From assembly GCF_008042275.1 (NCBI RefSeq), contig NZ_RDBK01000043.1, positions 2,221,944-2,285,943 of the forward strand: a DNA stretch of 64,000 nucleotides, given 5' to 3'. The position numbers and the translations under genes are program-made. Shown here piece after piece: positions 15,803 to 24,064 of this stretch. The notes under the pieces were generated by a model. It was not told the DNA's origin. It saw only the letters and a list, made by a program, of their open reading frames with translations, and did no database searches. The stretch comes from Streptomyces sp. OR43. GTDB lineage: Bacteria; Actinomycetota; Actinomycetes; Streptomycetales; Streptomycetaceae. How positions within the stretch are numbered: the first letter of the stretch is position 1; each line of letters begins with the position of its first letter.

Positions 15803-17017
15803 TCAGCTGAAGGTCACGGCACGTTCGGCGCGCCGCAGCACCCTCGCCGTCTCCCGGTACGAGGCGCCCGCGGCGAGCACGTAGCCGAGCCGGCCGGCCG
15901 AGCTGCCGGGATCCGGCAGGGCGCTGCCCGGCGGCAGGAGGACGCCTATCTCCCGCACCCGCGGATCGGACTCGATCACCGGGTCGACGCGGAACTCGCG
16001 GTAGGTGTCGAGGCCGGGCCGCAGGAAGTAGCGGATGCCGGCCCGGGTGCCGGTTCGGGACACGGCCGGTTCGGGGTTGGGCAGGCCCAGGTAGCAGCGC
16101 AGCATGATCTCGTACAGATCGTGGCCGCAGGCCAGGCGCAGCAGGTCGGGGATGCGGTCGCCGGGCAGCCGGGCCGCGACCTCCATCAGCAGCGGGCCGC
16201 GCGCGGACATCCGCAGCTCGGCGTGGAAGGGCCCGATGCCCAGCGCGACGGCGTCCAGGACGCGGGCGATGTACGTCCTGATCTCCCGGGCCGCCGACGT
16301 CTTCAGCTGGGCGGGCACGATGTGCCCGACCTCGACGAAGTGCGGTTCGGCCCCGAGGATCTTCTCGGTGATGCCGAGGATGTGCACCTGGCCGTCCTCG
16401 ACGTATCCCTCGACGCTGTACTCGGGCCCCTCGACGTACTCCTCGACCAGCACCAGTCCGAGCCCGCCGCGCGAGCCGTCGGCCCGGCCGGAGCGCAGCG
16501 CCCGGCGGAACGCCGCCACGGCCTCCGCCTCGCTGCCGGCCCTGCGGACGTCGAGGCTTCCCGACTGGTCGACCGGCTTGACCACGCACACCGGCCCGAG
16601 TTCCGCGTAGGCGGCGGCGGCCGACCGGGCGCCGGAGACGATCCGGTACCGGGGCTGGTCGAGCCCCGCCGCGTCAACGGCCCGGCGCATCCGGTGCTTG
16701 TGGCGCAGGAACTCCACTCCCGCCGGATCGATGCCGGGCAGGCCGAGCGCGGCGGCGGCGTGGGCGGCGAGCGAGACGAAGTGCTCGAAGCCGGGCAGGA
16801 CCGCGTCCAGCGGTGTTTCGGCGTGCAGGGCGCGGATGAGGCCGAGTACGGCGGCCTGGTCGGAGGTGTCCGCGGTGATCACCCGGTCGGCCTTGGCCGG
16901 GGCGGTGCCGGGTCCGAGGCCGGCGGTCAGTACCAGGGCGGTGTGCCCGAGTTCATGGGCGCGGGTGACCAGTTCCAGTCCGGAGGAGCGGGGCTCGATG
17001 ATCAGAACGGTGCTCAT
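15803..17017 (-). CDS. ATP-grasp carboxylate-amine ligase (first of a pair)
   Basis: The protein is 404 aa from an ATG overlapping the Gfo/Idh/MocA stop (ATGA). It has a Rossmann-like N-terminal lobe, HKHRMRRAVDAAGLDQPRY near 110, VCVVKPVDQSGSLDV near 142-156 with the ATP-contacting Lys, VEEYVEGPEYSVEGYV near 190-205, and LLMEVAARLPGDRI near 275 carrying the metal ligands. This matches the BacD/carbamoyl-phosphate-synthase-like ATP-grasp group that makes dipeptides or amino-acid amides. The downstream gene, 39 bp away, is a second and only distantly similar ATP-grasp enzyme, so two amide bonds are probably formed in the pathway without an NRPS. Confidence 0.85.
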   Translation of the reverse strand: MSTVLIIEPRSSGLELVTRAHELGHTALVLTAGLGPGTAPAKADRVITADTSDQAAVLGLIRALHAETPLDAVLPGFEHFVSLAAHAAAALGLPGIDPAGVEFLRHKHRMRRAVDAAGLDQPRYRIVSGARSAAAAYAELGPVCVVKPVDQSGSLDVRRAGSEAEAVAAFRRALRSGRADGSRGGLGLVLVEEYVEGPEYSVEGYVEDGQVHILGITEKILGAEPHFVEVGHIVPAQLKTSAAREIRTYIARVLDAVALGIGPFHAELRMSARGPLLMEVAARLPGDRIPDLLRLACGHDLYEIMLRCYLGLPNPEPAVSRTGTRAGIRYFLRPGLDTYREFRVDPVIESDPRVREIGVLLPPGSALPDPGSSAGRLGYVLAAGASYRETARVLRRAERAVTFS

Positions 17018-18030
17018 GCTGCTTCCTGCGGGGCCGGGGTGGAGGAGTCCGCGAAGGCGGCGGCGCGGGCGGTGTCGAGGAGTTCCATGGACTCCAGGTG
17101 CAGGGCGAGGTCGCTGCGCGGCGCCGGGGCCTCACCGCGGAAGTGGGCGTACGCCTGCTCGATGAACCGGGTCAGCGGGGCGTCCTGGACGACCTTGCGG
17201 ACCGGCCGGCCGGCGATGCGGACCTGGCCGAAGTCGTCGTCGCCGGAGACGGGGTAGTCCGCCACGAGCGTGCCCTCGGTGCCGTGGATGTGCAGCCGCC
17301 GCCGGCGTACCGGCGAGGCCAGATCGGTGTACAGCGTGGTCCGTACGCCGGAGGTGTGCCGCAGCGTGACCTCGGCACCGCCGAGGCGGGCCAGCCGGCC
17401 GGCGGGCAGCGGCAGGTCCCAGCCGCGCGAGCCGGTGACCTCCGCGACGGGCCCGGCGAGATGCAGGGCGAGCAGCAACTGGTGCGGCAGCTCGACCTCG
17501 AAGGCACTGCCGTGCCCCTGGGTCTGCAGCGAACGGCGGAAGCGGGGCTTGCTCTGCTCCATGTGGTACGAGACCGGCTCACCGATCGTCCCCGAGGCGA
17601 CGAGCTCCTCGGCGGCCTCGGTGACCCTGCTGGCCGGCCAGACGCTCATCGGCAGGACCACGGCCCCGGTGGCCTCCGCCAGGTCCACCAGATGGGCGGC
17701 CTCCTGCACGGTGTGCGCGATGGGCTTCTCCAGGATGAAGTGCTGTGCCCCGACGTGCAGGAGCTGCTCCAGGCAGTCCCGGTGGGCGTCGGGCGGCACC
17801 GCCACGTGGAAGACGGCGTCGGCCACCCGGTGGCCGGCCGCCCACAGCGCCGTCACGGCGCCGCGGATGTCCGGCACCCATTCCCCTCCCGCCACCTCGG
17901 CGGGGCGGGGATCGACGGCGATCACCGTCGACCGGCCGCCCGTGATGTCCCGCAGCGCGCGATGGTGCAGATCGCGGCCCGCGTGTCCGTATCCGACGAT
18001 GACGGAAGGTGAATTGCCTTTCTTCCTCAT
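17014..18030 (-). CDS. Gfo/Idh/MocA-family oxidoreductase
   Basis: The protein is 338 aa from the ATG at 18030, the first gene of the minus-strand biosynthetic run. The Rossmann start SVIVGYGHAGRDLHHRAL is near residues 9-26, and LEKPIAHTVQEA, with the usual EKP lysine, is near 99-110. The substrate domain contains SYHMEQSKPRFRR and HIHGTEGTLVADYP. These NAD(P)-dependent enzymes oxidise sugars, cyclitols or amino sugars. It is a different subgroup from the Gfo/Idh/MocA protein at 3972, with no extra C-terminal domain. It may oxidise a hydroxyl before the DegT aminotransferase acts. Confidence 0.85.
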   Translation of the reverse strand: MRKKGNSPSVIVGYGHAGRDLHHRALRDITGGRSTVIAVDPRPAEVAGGEWVPDIRGAVTALWAAGHRVADAVFHVAVPPDAHRDCLEQLLHVGAQHFILEKPIAHTVQEAAHLVDLAEATGAVVLPMSVWPASRVTEAAEELVASGTIGEPVSYHMEQSKPRFRRSLQTQGHGSAFEVELPHQLLLALHLAGPVAEVTGSRGWDLPLPAGRLARLGGAEVTLRHTSGVRTTLYTDLASPVRRRRLHIHGTEGTLVADYPVSGDDDFGQVRIAGRPVRKVVQDAPLTRFIEQAYAHFRGEAPAPRSDLALHLESMELLDTARAAAFADSSTPAPQEAA

Positions 18031-18294
18031 CTGTTTACCGCCCTTCGCTGTCGTAGTGAAAGGAGCTTCGCAGCGGGCCGGGAGAGACTTCCAGGCCAAT
18101 TCTCCGGACCCTTGGCGGACCACTTGCGGGGATTTCCCGCGCCTGGTCGTGCCTGGTCGTGCCTCGAAAGGAACAGAAGGGGTGCCGAGGTGGTATCGGT
18201 CGGGCCGCATTGTCAACGGGGGTGCTGGATAGGCTTGTTCGACGTATTCGAAATTGCGCCATCCAGTCAATTCGGCAGGAGAAGGAGTCAAGTG
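18031..18294. promoter_or_regulatory. Divergent promoter region with 10-bp direct repeats
   Basis: This 264-bp gap separates the divergent Gfo/Idh/MocA (-) and SDR (+) genes, so it must hold promoters for both. The 10-mer gcctggtcgt occurs twice in tandem at 18141-18160, with a third start (gcct) at 18161. Repeats spaced by one helical turn are typical of regulator binding sites. AT-rich sequence lies at 18240-18275, just before the plus-strand RBS (AGGAGAAGGAG at 18278-18288). Confidence 0.5.
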
Positions 18295-19065
18295 ATGAGC
18301 CTTGAAGGCCGGGTCGCCCTGGTCACCGGTGGTTCCCGTGGCATCGGACGGGCCATCGCGCTCCGTCTCGCGGCCGACGGTGCCGCGGTCGCCGTGAACT
18401 ACCGCTCCCGCAAGGACGAGGCCGAGCGCACGGTCGAGGAGATCGCCGCCCTGGGAGGACGGGCGATCGCCCTTCAGGCCGACGTGTCGGACCCGGACGC
18501 CGCCCAGCGGCTGGTGGACGAGACCATCGCCGGGCTCGGCGGGCTGCACATCCTGGTGAACAACGCCGGAGTGGCGCAGGACGGGCTCATATTCGACCAG
18601 GCGCCCGAGGACTGGTGGGAGGTGCTCAAGGTCAACGTCGGCGGCGTCTACCACTGCACCCGGGCCGTCGCCGGTCACTTCATGTCCCAGCGCGACGGCA
18701 ACGTCATCAACATCTCCTCGGTCATGGGCGAGGGCGGCTGGGTCGGGCAGTCCAACTACTCCGCCTCCAAAGGCGCCGTCAACGCCTTCACCCGGGCCGC
18801 CGCCGTCGAACTGGCCCGCTTCGAGGTCCGGGTCAACGCGGTCCTCGCCGGCTTCACCACCACTGACCTGATCGGCGGACTGCTGGAGAAGGACGGTGGC
18901 AAGGCCATCAAACGGCAGCTGCCGCTGCGCGAGTTCGCGACTCCGGAGCAGGTGGCCGGCGCGGTGTCCTTCCTGGCCGGCGAGGACTCCACGTACATCA
19001 CCGGTGAACTGCTGCGGGTGGACGGCGGCTGGGCCGGCCAGCTCGGCCTCGGCCGGGCGAAGTAG
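18295..19065 (+). CDS. FabG-like short-chain dehydrogenase/reductase (3-ketoacyl-ACP reductase type)
   Basis: The protein is 256 aa from the ATG at 18295, with a strong AGGAGAAGGAG RBS. It has the SDR motifs TGGSRGIGRA (NADP binding), NNAG near 86, the catalytic Ser in INISSVMG, YSASKGA (Tyr and Lys), and a C-terminal ITGELLRVDGGW typical of FabG. It most likely reduces a beta-keto group on the ACP-bound chain of the type II PKS downstream. It is transcribed alone and is followed by a strong hairpin at 19088-19126. A second FabG-like gene at 24065 suggests two reduction steps or substrates. Confidence 0.88.
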   Translation: MSLEGRVALVTGGSRGIGRAIALRLAADGAAVAVNYRSRKDEAERTVEEIAALGGRAIALQADVSDPDAAQRLVDETIAGLGGLHILVNNAGVAQDGLIFDQAPEDWWEVLKVNVGGVYHCTRAVAGHFMSQRDGNVINISSVMGEGGWVGQSNYSASKGAVNAFTRAAAVELARFEVRVNAVLAGFTTTDLIGGLLEKDGGKAIKRQLPLREFATPEQVAGAVSFLAGEDSTYITGELLRVDGGWAGQLGLGRAK

Positions 19066-19087
19066 TCCGCCGGCACCGCGCGGGAAC

Positions 19088-19126
19088 GCGGGAGGCCCCG
19101 GGGAGGATCTCCCCGGGGCCTCCCGC
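19088..19126. terminator. Bidirectional hairpin terminator
   Basis: A perfect 17-bp inverted repeat (19088-19104 and 19110-19126) with a 5-nt loop lies between the convergent SDR (stop 19065) and flavoenzyme (stop 19137) genes. Confidence 0.9.
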
Positions 19127-19136
19127 GCTTCTTCCA

Positions 19137-20813
19137 TCAGCCGATCCGGGCCAGACCGCGGGCGCCCTGCCGGGCGGAGCCGCGGGAGACGGCCAGCGGG
19201 TCCCAGCCCTCCGCACGTTCCGGCAGGAGGTCCGGGTCGCCCAGGAGCGCGCCCCGGTGGACCTCGGCCATCAGGCCGCGCCCCAGGAGCTGGCCGGCCA
19301 GCGCCATACCGCCGGCCGCGGAGCCCGTGATGCCGGTGCCGTGCCGGGTGTTGGTCCCCACCATGTGGAGGCCCTCGATGCTGGTGCGGGTGTCGGGGCG
19401 GCTGCCCGTGCCACCCCACTCGGCCAGCCCGTACGGGGTCCCGCCGGTGGCCAGCGTGTAGCGCTCGTGGGTGATGGGGGTCGCCGTCTCCAGGTGCACG
19501 ATGTGCTCGCGGAACGGGCCGAGTGCCTCCTCCGCCGTGCTCAGCATCGCCTCGGTCAGCTCGGCCTTGCGCCGCTGGTAGCCCTCGTTGCGCCGGTAGC
19601 GCTCACCGGCCGCCGGACCCCTGTCCACCCCCCAGTACTCGTACCCGGGCGGACACAGCGTCATCACCTGGAAGTTGCTGTGCCCCGGCGGGCAGACGGC
19701 CGCCGTACCCGGGTCCTTCAGCGAGGCGAACGACGCGAAGAGGAAGGGCACCGGACTGATGGTCTCCTGCGCCACCTGCTCGTAGTAGGCCTCGATGTCG
19801 TCGTCCCGGTACCACCACAGATTGGCGTTCGGACGGGCCGGCAGCTCCCGGTCCGTGGCGATGTAGAGCGTGGCCAGCGGCAGCGCCATCTTCGCCTGCC
19901 GGGTCCTCGACACCACCCGGCGGCCGAAGTGCTCCTCTCCCACCAGGTCGAACACGGTCCGCGCATAGTCCGCGTTCGACACCACCAGAGGAGCGCGGTG
20001 GACGGCGCCGCCCGTCATCCCCACCCCGGTGACCTTGCCGTCCTCGACGAGGATGCGCTCCACCCGGCTCTTCGTCCGCAGCTCCCCGCCGTGCGCCTCC
20101 AGCGCCTCGACGAGCGCCGCGGCGAGCACCTGGCCGCCGCCCTCGGGGTAGTACGCGCCCCGCAGATAGTGGTCGGTGACGGCGGCGTGGGTGGAGACGG
20201 TGGCCTGGCGCGGGCCCATCCCGTAGTTGGGTGACTGCGCGGCGAGCACGGTACGCGCCCGTGGACCCAGCCCGCAGTGGTCGAACAGCTCGGCGAGCGT
20301 ACGGCGGCCCCACTCGGCGGTGACCGGGGTACGCGCCAGCAGGTCGGCCAGCGACGGCTCACCGTCCGACAGCATCATCGAACGGGTTTCCGCGCCGACG
20401 GCCGCGCAGATCCGGGTGAACCGCTCGATGCCCTCCCGCTGTGCCGGCAGCGCCTGCGTCAGCCGCTTCGTGTACGCCTCCCAGCCCACCGGCACGTCGA
20501 CCGTGAGACCGGGCAGCACGATCCGGTCGAAGCCGCCCCGGTCCATCTCCCGGTACGTCACCCGGCCTTCGAGCCCCAGCCCGGAGAAGATCGCCGGCAG
20601 CAGCCCGCCCGGACCGCAGTCACCCAGGTAGTGGACGCCCACGTCGAACTCGTAGGCCCGGCGGCGGCGGAACACATGACTGTTCCCGCCGGCCACGTCG
20701 TGCTGCTCCAGTACGAGGACGCGGCGGCCGCTGACGGCCAGGTACGCCGCACACACCAGGCCGCCCATGCCGCTTCCGACGACGATGGCGTCCCACTCAT
20801 CCCGCTTCACCAT
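19137..20813 (-). CDS. CrtI/phytoene desaturase-like FAD-dependent oxidoreductase
   Basis: The protein is 558 aa from the ATG at 20813; a TTG three codons upstream sits too close to the GGACGG RBS. The N terminus has the dinucleotide fold AIVVGSGMGGLVCAAYL and an LEQHDVAGGNSHVF segment. The C terminus has the second FAD motif TRHGTGITGSAAGGMALAGQLLG. This is the family of carotenoid desaturases and retinol saturases, which act on polyenes. As the last gene of the KS/CLF/ACP run it may desaturate, isomerise or saturate the polyketide chain. There is no membrane segment or signal peptide. Confidence 0.85.
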   Translation of the reverse strand: MVKRDEWDAIVVGSGMGGLVCAAYLAVSGRRVLVLEQHDVAGGNSHVFRRRRAYEFDVGVHYLGDCGPGGLLPAIFSGLGLEGRVTYREMDRGGFDRIVLPGLTVDVPVGWEAYTKRLTQALPAQREGIERFTRICAAVGAETRSMMLSDGEPSLADLLARTPVTAEWGRRTLAELFDHCGLGPRARTVLAAQSPNYGMGPRQATVSTHAAVTDHYLRGAYYPEGGGQVLAAALVEALEAHGGELRTKSRVERILVEDGKVTGVGMTGGAVHRAPLVVSNADYARTVFDLVGEEHFGRRVVSRTRQAKMALPLATLYIATDRELPARPNANLWWYRDDDIEAYYEQVAQETISPVPFLFASFASLKDPGTAAVCPPGHSNFQVMTLCPPGYEYWGVDRGPAAGERYRRNEGYQRRKAELTEAMLSTAEEALGPFREHIVHLETATPITHERYTLATGGTPYGLAEWGGTGSRPDTRTSIEGLHMVGTNTRHGTGITGSAAGGMALAGQLLGRGLMAEVHRGALLGDPDLLPERAEGWDPLAVSRGSARQGARGLARIG

Positions 20814-20863
20814 GCGGCTCAACCGTCCTGTTCCTGTAGGCGGGGCTCACGTTCCTGTGCGGG

Positions 20864-21988
20864 TCAGACCCGCTCGCGTACGACCAGCGCACCGGCGTTG
20901 CCGTCGTGGCCGACCGAGGTGATCAGACCGATACGGGGCTTCCCGCTGCCCGGGGAGTCCTGCCAGCGGGCGAGGAGTGCCGCGAGCTGCATGGCCCCGC
21001 CGGCGCTGTACGTCTCGCCCAGCACCTCGGTGATCCGCACCGGGTCCGGCAGCCGGCCGAGGGCGAGCCGCACGGCACGCTCCTCCACCCGGTCGAGCCC
21101 GATGTGGTCACCGGCGCCCAGCGACACGTCGGCCACGTCCCCGGCCGTCACCGCGCTGCGCTCCAGGGCCCGGCTGATCGCGGTGACCAGGCCGTTCGTC
21201 AGACCGCGGCCGAGCCCGGTCCGCCGGTTGACCCCGGTCCAGCCGAAGAAGCCGACCTCGCAGGCCAGCAGCTCCGCGAGGACCGGTTCGCCGGCGGACT
21301 CCTCGGCCCTGACGACGAAGACGGCGCTGCCCTCGCCGACCGGAGCGGCCTCCCGCAGCGTTCCCGCGTGGTGCCAGGCCCAGGCCGTCGGGGCGCTGAG
21401 CTCCTCGGCGCCGCCGACGAGCAGTTCCCCGGCACGCCCCGCCGCCATGGCGAGCCTCGCGTGCCGGAAGGCGTAGAGGCTGGCGCTGCGGCCGCCGGCC
21501 ACCGTGGCGTTCAGGCCCTTGAGCCCGTGCCGGATGGCCATCTGGCCGGCGCTGCAGTTCATGACGCTGCCCGCGAACTTGCCCGGGTTGATGAGATAGG
21601 GCTTGTCGAGGGTGAGGGTGTCGTACAGCAGGTCGGAGTAGCCGGCGATGGAGCCGGTGTTGGTGGCCAGCACCACGCCGGTCCTGGCCGGGTCCGTACC
21701 GGCCGCGGCCGGTCCCGCCGCTTCCAGGGCCTGCTTGCAGGCGACCAGGCTCAGCTGCGCCAGCCGGTCCAGGTTCTTGATTCCCTTGCGGCCCAGGTGG
21801 TCGGCGGCGCTGAAGCCGGGGACCGGCCGCAGCGGACGCGGCGGGTAGGCCGCGTCCGCCTCGGCGGTGGACTCCGGCGCCGCGCTCCGGGCCGTCGCTC
21901 CGGCCAGGGGCGCCAGCCCGTAGCCCGCGCTGGAGACCACTCCGGCGCCGACGACCGGCAGGGGCTGCACGGGCGCGGCCGTGGTCAC
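20864..21988 (-). CDS. Chain-length factor (KS-beta), ketosynthase-like without active-site Cys
   Basis: This 374-aa thiolase-fold protein starts at a GTG overlapping the KS stop (GTGA), the usual type II PKS arrangement. Aligning its GLKGLNATVAGGRSASLYAF region (about 155-174) with FabF puts Arg or Gly where the catalytic Cys should be. The HGTGT motif is replaced by LGAGDHIGLD, and the KSMLGH position reads TEVLGETYSAG, so all catalytic residues are lost. It should pair with the adjacent KS and set chain length. It is divergent from aromatic-PKS CLFs, and its sequence alone does not predict chain length. Confidence 0.85.
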   Translation of the reverse strand: MTTAAPVQPLPVVGAGVVSSAGYGLAPLAGATARSAAPESTAEADAAYPPRPLRPVPGFSAADHLGRKGIKNLDRLAQLSLVACKQALEAAGPAAAGTDPARTGVVLATNTGSIAGYSDLLYDTLTLDKPYLINPGKFAGSVMNCSAGQMAIRHGLKGLNATVAGGRSASLYAFRHARLAMAAGRAGELLVGGAEELSAPTAWAWHHAGTLREAAPVGEGSAVFVVRAEESAGEPVLAELLACEVGFFGWTGVNRRTGLGRGLTNGLVTAISRALERSAVTAGDVADVSLGAGDHIGLDRVEERAVRLALGRLPDPVRITEVLGETYSAGGAMQLAALLARWQDSPGSGKPRIGLITSVGHDGNAGALVVRERV

Positions 21989-23208
21989 AGGTACCTCCCG
22001 AGGATGGTGATGACGTTGTTGCCGCCGAAAGCGAAGCCGTGGTTCTGGACGATCTCCACCCGGGCGTCCCTGCCCCGGCCCGGGACGCAGTCCACGCCGG
22101 GGCCGAGCTCCGGGTCCGTCTCGACCAGGTTCGCGGTCGGCGGCAGGAAGCCCTGCTCCAGAGCCGTGCAGCAGGCGATGGCGCCGAAGCCGCTGGCCGC
22201 GCCCATGGTGTGGCCGAGCATCGACTTGATGGAGCTGATCGGGGGCAGCCGGTCACCGAAGACCTGGCGGACCGCCCGGACCTCGGTCGCGTCGTTCGTC
22301 GGCGTGCCGGTGCCGTGGGCGCAGATGTAGTCGATCTGGTCGGGGACGACGCCCGCGTTGCGGTGCGCCGCCCGGATGCAGTCCGCGATGCTCGTGGCGT
22401 CCGGGTGCACCATGTGGGAGGCGTCGCAGTTCGCCGCGTAGCCGAGCACCTCGGCGTAGATCCGGGCGCCGCGGGCGAGCGCGTGGTCGAGGGGTTCGAG
22501 CAGCAGCGCGGCCCCGCCCTCGCCGGTGATGATGCCCGAACGGTTCGCGTCGAACGGCTGCGGCAGGTCCTGGGCCATGGCGCCCAGGGCGTAGAACCCG
22601 GCATGGGTCAGCCGGTTCACGGAGTCGGCGCCGCCGGCCAGCATGAAGTCGGCCTCGCCCAGGCGCACCATGTCGAAGGCGTACCCCAGCGCGTAGTTGC
22701 TGGCCGAGCAGGCCGTCGGGATGGTCTGCGCGTCACCGCTCAGGCCGAGTTCGGCGTTGACGGCGCCCGCGATCTGGCCGGCGGGCAACTGCCCGACGAG
22801 GCGGGGCTCCAGGCCCTTCAGGCCCTGGGTGACCCACTGGCCGCCCAGGCTCTGGGCCACCGCGGACTCGCCGCTGGTGGTGCCCATGATGGAGCCGGAC
22901 CGGCCGGCGGAGAGCAGCTGGGGGTCGATGCCGGAGTCCTCGACCGCGAGCCGGGAGGCGGCGGCGGCCAGGAGCGCGCTGCGGCCCCAGCGGTCCGGGT
23001 CGAGGTGGTGCAGGAGGGCGGCCGGGTCGAAGTCGTCGACCTCGGCGGCCTTGCGGCTGGGGAACGGTGTGGCGTCGAAGCTGCGGGCCGGCCCGATGCC
23101 GACCCGGCCCGCCCGGAGGGAATCGGCGAAGTCCCGCACGCCGATTCCGACCGGGCTGACCGCTCCGAGCCCCGTGATGACGACTCGGCGCAAGGTCGGC
23201 TCAGGCAT
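21985..23208 (-). CDS. Beta-ketoacyl synthase (KS-alpha, type II PKS / FabF-like)
   Basis: The protein is 407 aa and shows the full catalytic set: Cys167 in PTACSAS, His298 in AHGTGTPTND, Lys328 in KSMLGH and His333. It opens with RRVVITGLGAVSPVG, as in FabF. It overlaps the ACP gene by 8 bp and the KS-beta gene by 4 bp, so ACP-KS-CLF form a coupled minimal PKS. Decarboxylative condensation of malonyl-ACP is expected. No malonyl transferase gene lies nearby, so the primary-metabolism FabD would have to serve. The neighbours (two FabG-like SDRs, no aromatase) favour a reduced or polyene chain over an aromatic polyketide. Confidence 0.92.
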   Translation of the reverse strand: MPEPTLRRVVITGLGAVSPVGIGVRDFADSLRAGRVGIGPARSFDATPFPSRKAAEVDDFDPAALLHHLDPDRWGRSALLAAAASRLAVEDSGIDPQLLSAGRSGSIMGTTSGESAVAQSLGGQWVTQGLKGLEPRLVGQLPAGQIAGAVNAELGLSGDAQTIPTACSASNYALGYAFDMVRLGEADFMLAGGADSVNRLTHAGFYALGAMAQDLPQPFDANRSGIITGEGGAALLLEPLDHALARGARIYAEVLGYAANCDASHMVHPDATSIADCIRAAHRNAGVVPDQIDYICAHGTGTPTNDATEVRAVRQVFGDRLPPISSIKSMLGHTMGAASGFGAIACCTALEQGFLPPTANLVETDPELGPGVDCVPGRGRDARVEIVQNHGFAFGGNNVITILGRYL

Positions 23209-23467
23209 TCCGCGCGCATCCCTCGACGGCGAGGAGCAGCGTGCGGAGCGTGGTCAGGGACTCCAGCTCCTCCTTGGGAAGGACGAAACCGAGTTCCTTC
23301 TCTATTCGGGAGACGACGGTGATCAGCGTGAGCGAGTCGCTGTCGTAGTCCTCGATGAACAGACCGTCCTCGGTCAGCTCACCGTCTTCCAGTTCCAGTT
23401 CCTCGTTGACGATGTCGATGACGCGGGTCCGCAGCTCGGCATCCAGTTCCACGGTCTGCACGGTCAT
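23201..23467 (-). CDS. Acyl carrier protein
   Basis: This 88-aa acidic protein has the phosphopantetheine site DSDSL (Ser45) followed by TLITVVSRIEKELGF, typical of helix II of ACPs. It overlaps the KS start by 8 bp. It should carry the growing chain for the KS/CLF pair, and perhaps present the beta-ketoacyl chain to the AfsA-like protein. A phosphopantetheinyl transferase must come from elsewhere in the genome. Confidence 0.93.
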   Translation of the reverse strand: MTVQTVELDAELRTRVIDIVNEELELEDGELTEDGLFIEDYDSDSLTLITVVSRIEKELGFVLPKEELESLTTLRTLLLAVEGCARNA

Positions 23468-23548
23468 GGTGGTGGGTCCTTTCGAAAGGAGCGAACGTGA
23501 AGGGGTGGCGCGACAGGTCTCAGGAAACGGGCCGGAAAGGCCGGGTGA

Positions 23549-23983
23549 TCAGACGGCGGCCGGGGTCGGCGGCACGAGGGTGATGGCGCCGATCTGCGTC
23601 AGCAGCAGCAGGTCCTGGCGGAAGCCCCAGTGCTCGACGACCTTGCCGTTCTCGATCCGGTAGATGTGGGTCTGCTCGACGTCCACGTCGCGCCCGGTCG
23701 GCGCGATGCCGAGGAAGTCGCCGGTGTGCTTGCCGGTGAAGCGCAGCCGCAGGACGGCGCGGTCACCCTCGGAGAAGCTGTCCAGGTGCTCCCACTTGGC
23801 GCCCTCGAACGCGCTGTGCACCCAGCGTGCGGTGCCCAGGTAGCCGTAGGGGCCGTTCGGGACGCCGGCCTGCGCCTCGTAGTCGACGAAGTCGTCGGCG
23901 ACGTACTTGAGTGCAGCCTCTTCGCTCAGGTCGTTGAAGATCTGGCCCATGTTGATGGAGAGGTCGAGTGCTTCGGTGCTCAT
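23549..23983 (-). CDS. SnoaL-like / NTF2-fold polyketide cyclase family protein
   Basis: This 144-aa protein opens with INMGQIFND followed by YVADDFVDYEAQAGVPNGPYG, and ends with EQTHIYRIENGKVVEHWGFRQDLLLL, the standard NTF2-like ester cyclase pattern. Members include SnoaL aldol cyclases, dehydratases and ketosteroid isomerases. In this operon it could catalyse an aldol or dehydration step on a polyketide, or double-bond migration. It is flanked by 81-bp gaps on both sides. Confidence 0.82.
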   Translation of the reverse strand: MSTEALDLSINMGQIFNDLSEEAALKYVADDFVDYEAQAGVPNGPYGYLGTARWVHSAFEGAKWEHLDSFSEGDRAVLRLRFTGKHTGDFLGIAPTGRDVDVEQTHIYRIENGKVVEHWGFRQDLLLLTQIGAITLVPPTPAAV

Positions 23984-24064
23984 CTGATGACTCCTCGAAC
24001 GGTGGGGAGGGAACCCGGGGAGATACCCCGGAAATCTGTCGTTCGCCGGCCCGGACGGGGTGGC

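Noticed and set aside
14093..17257. 1054-aa plus-strand open frame
   Set aside because: Antisense to the MFS, two ATP-grasp and Gfo/Idh/MocA genes, all of which have clear motifs; the frame itself has none.
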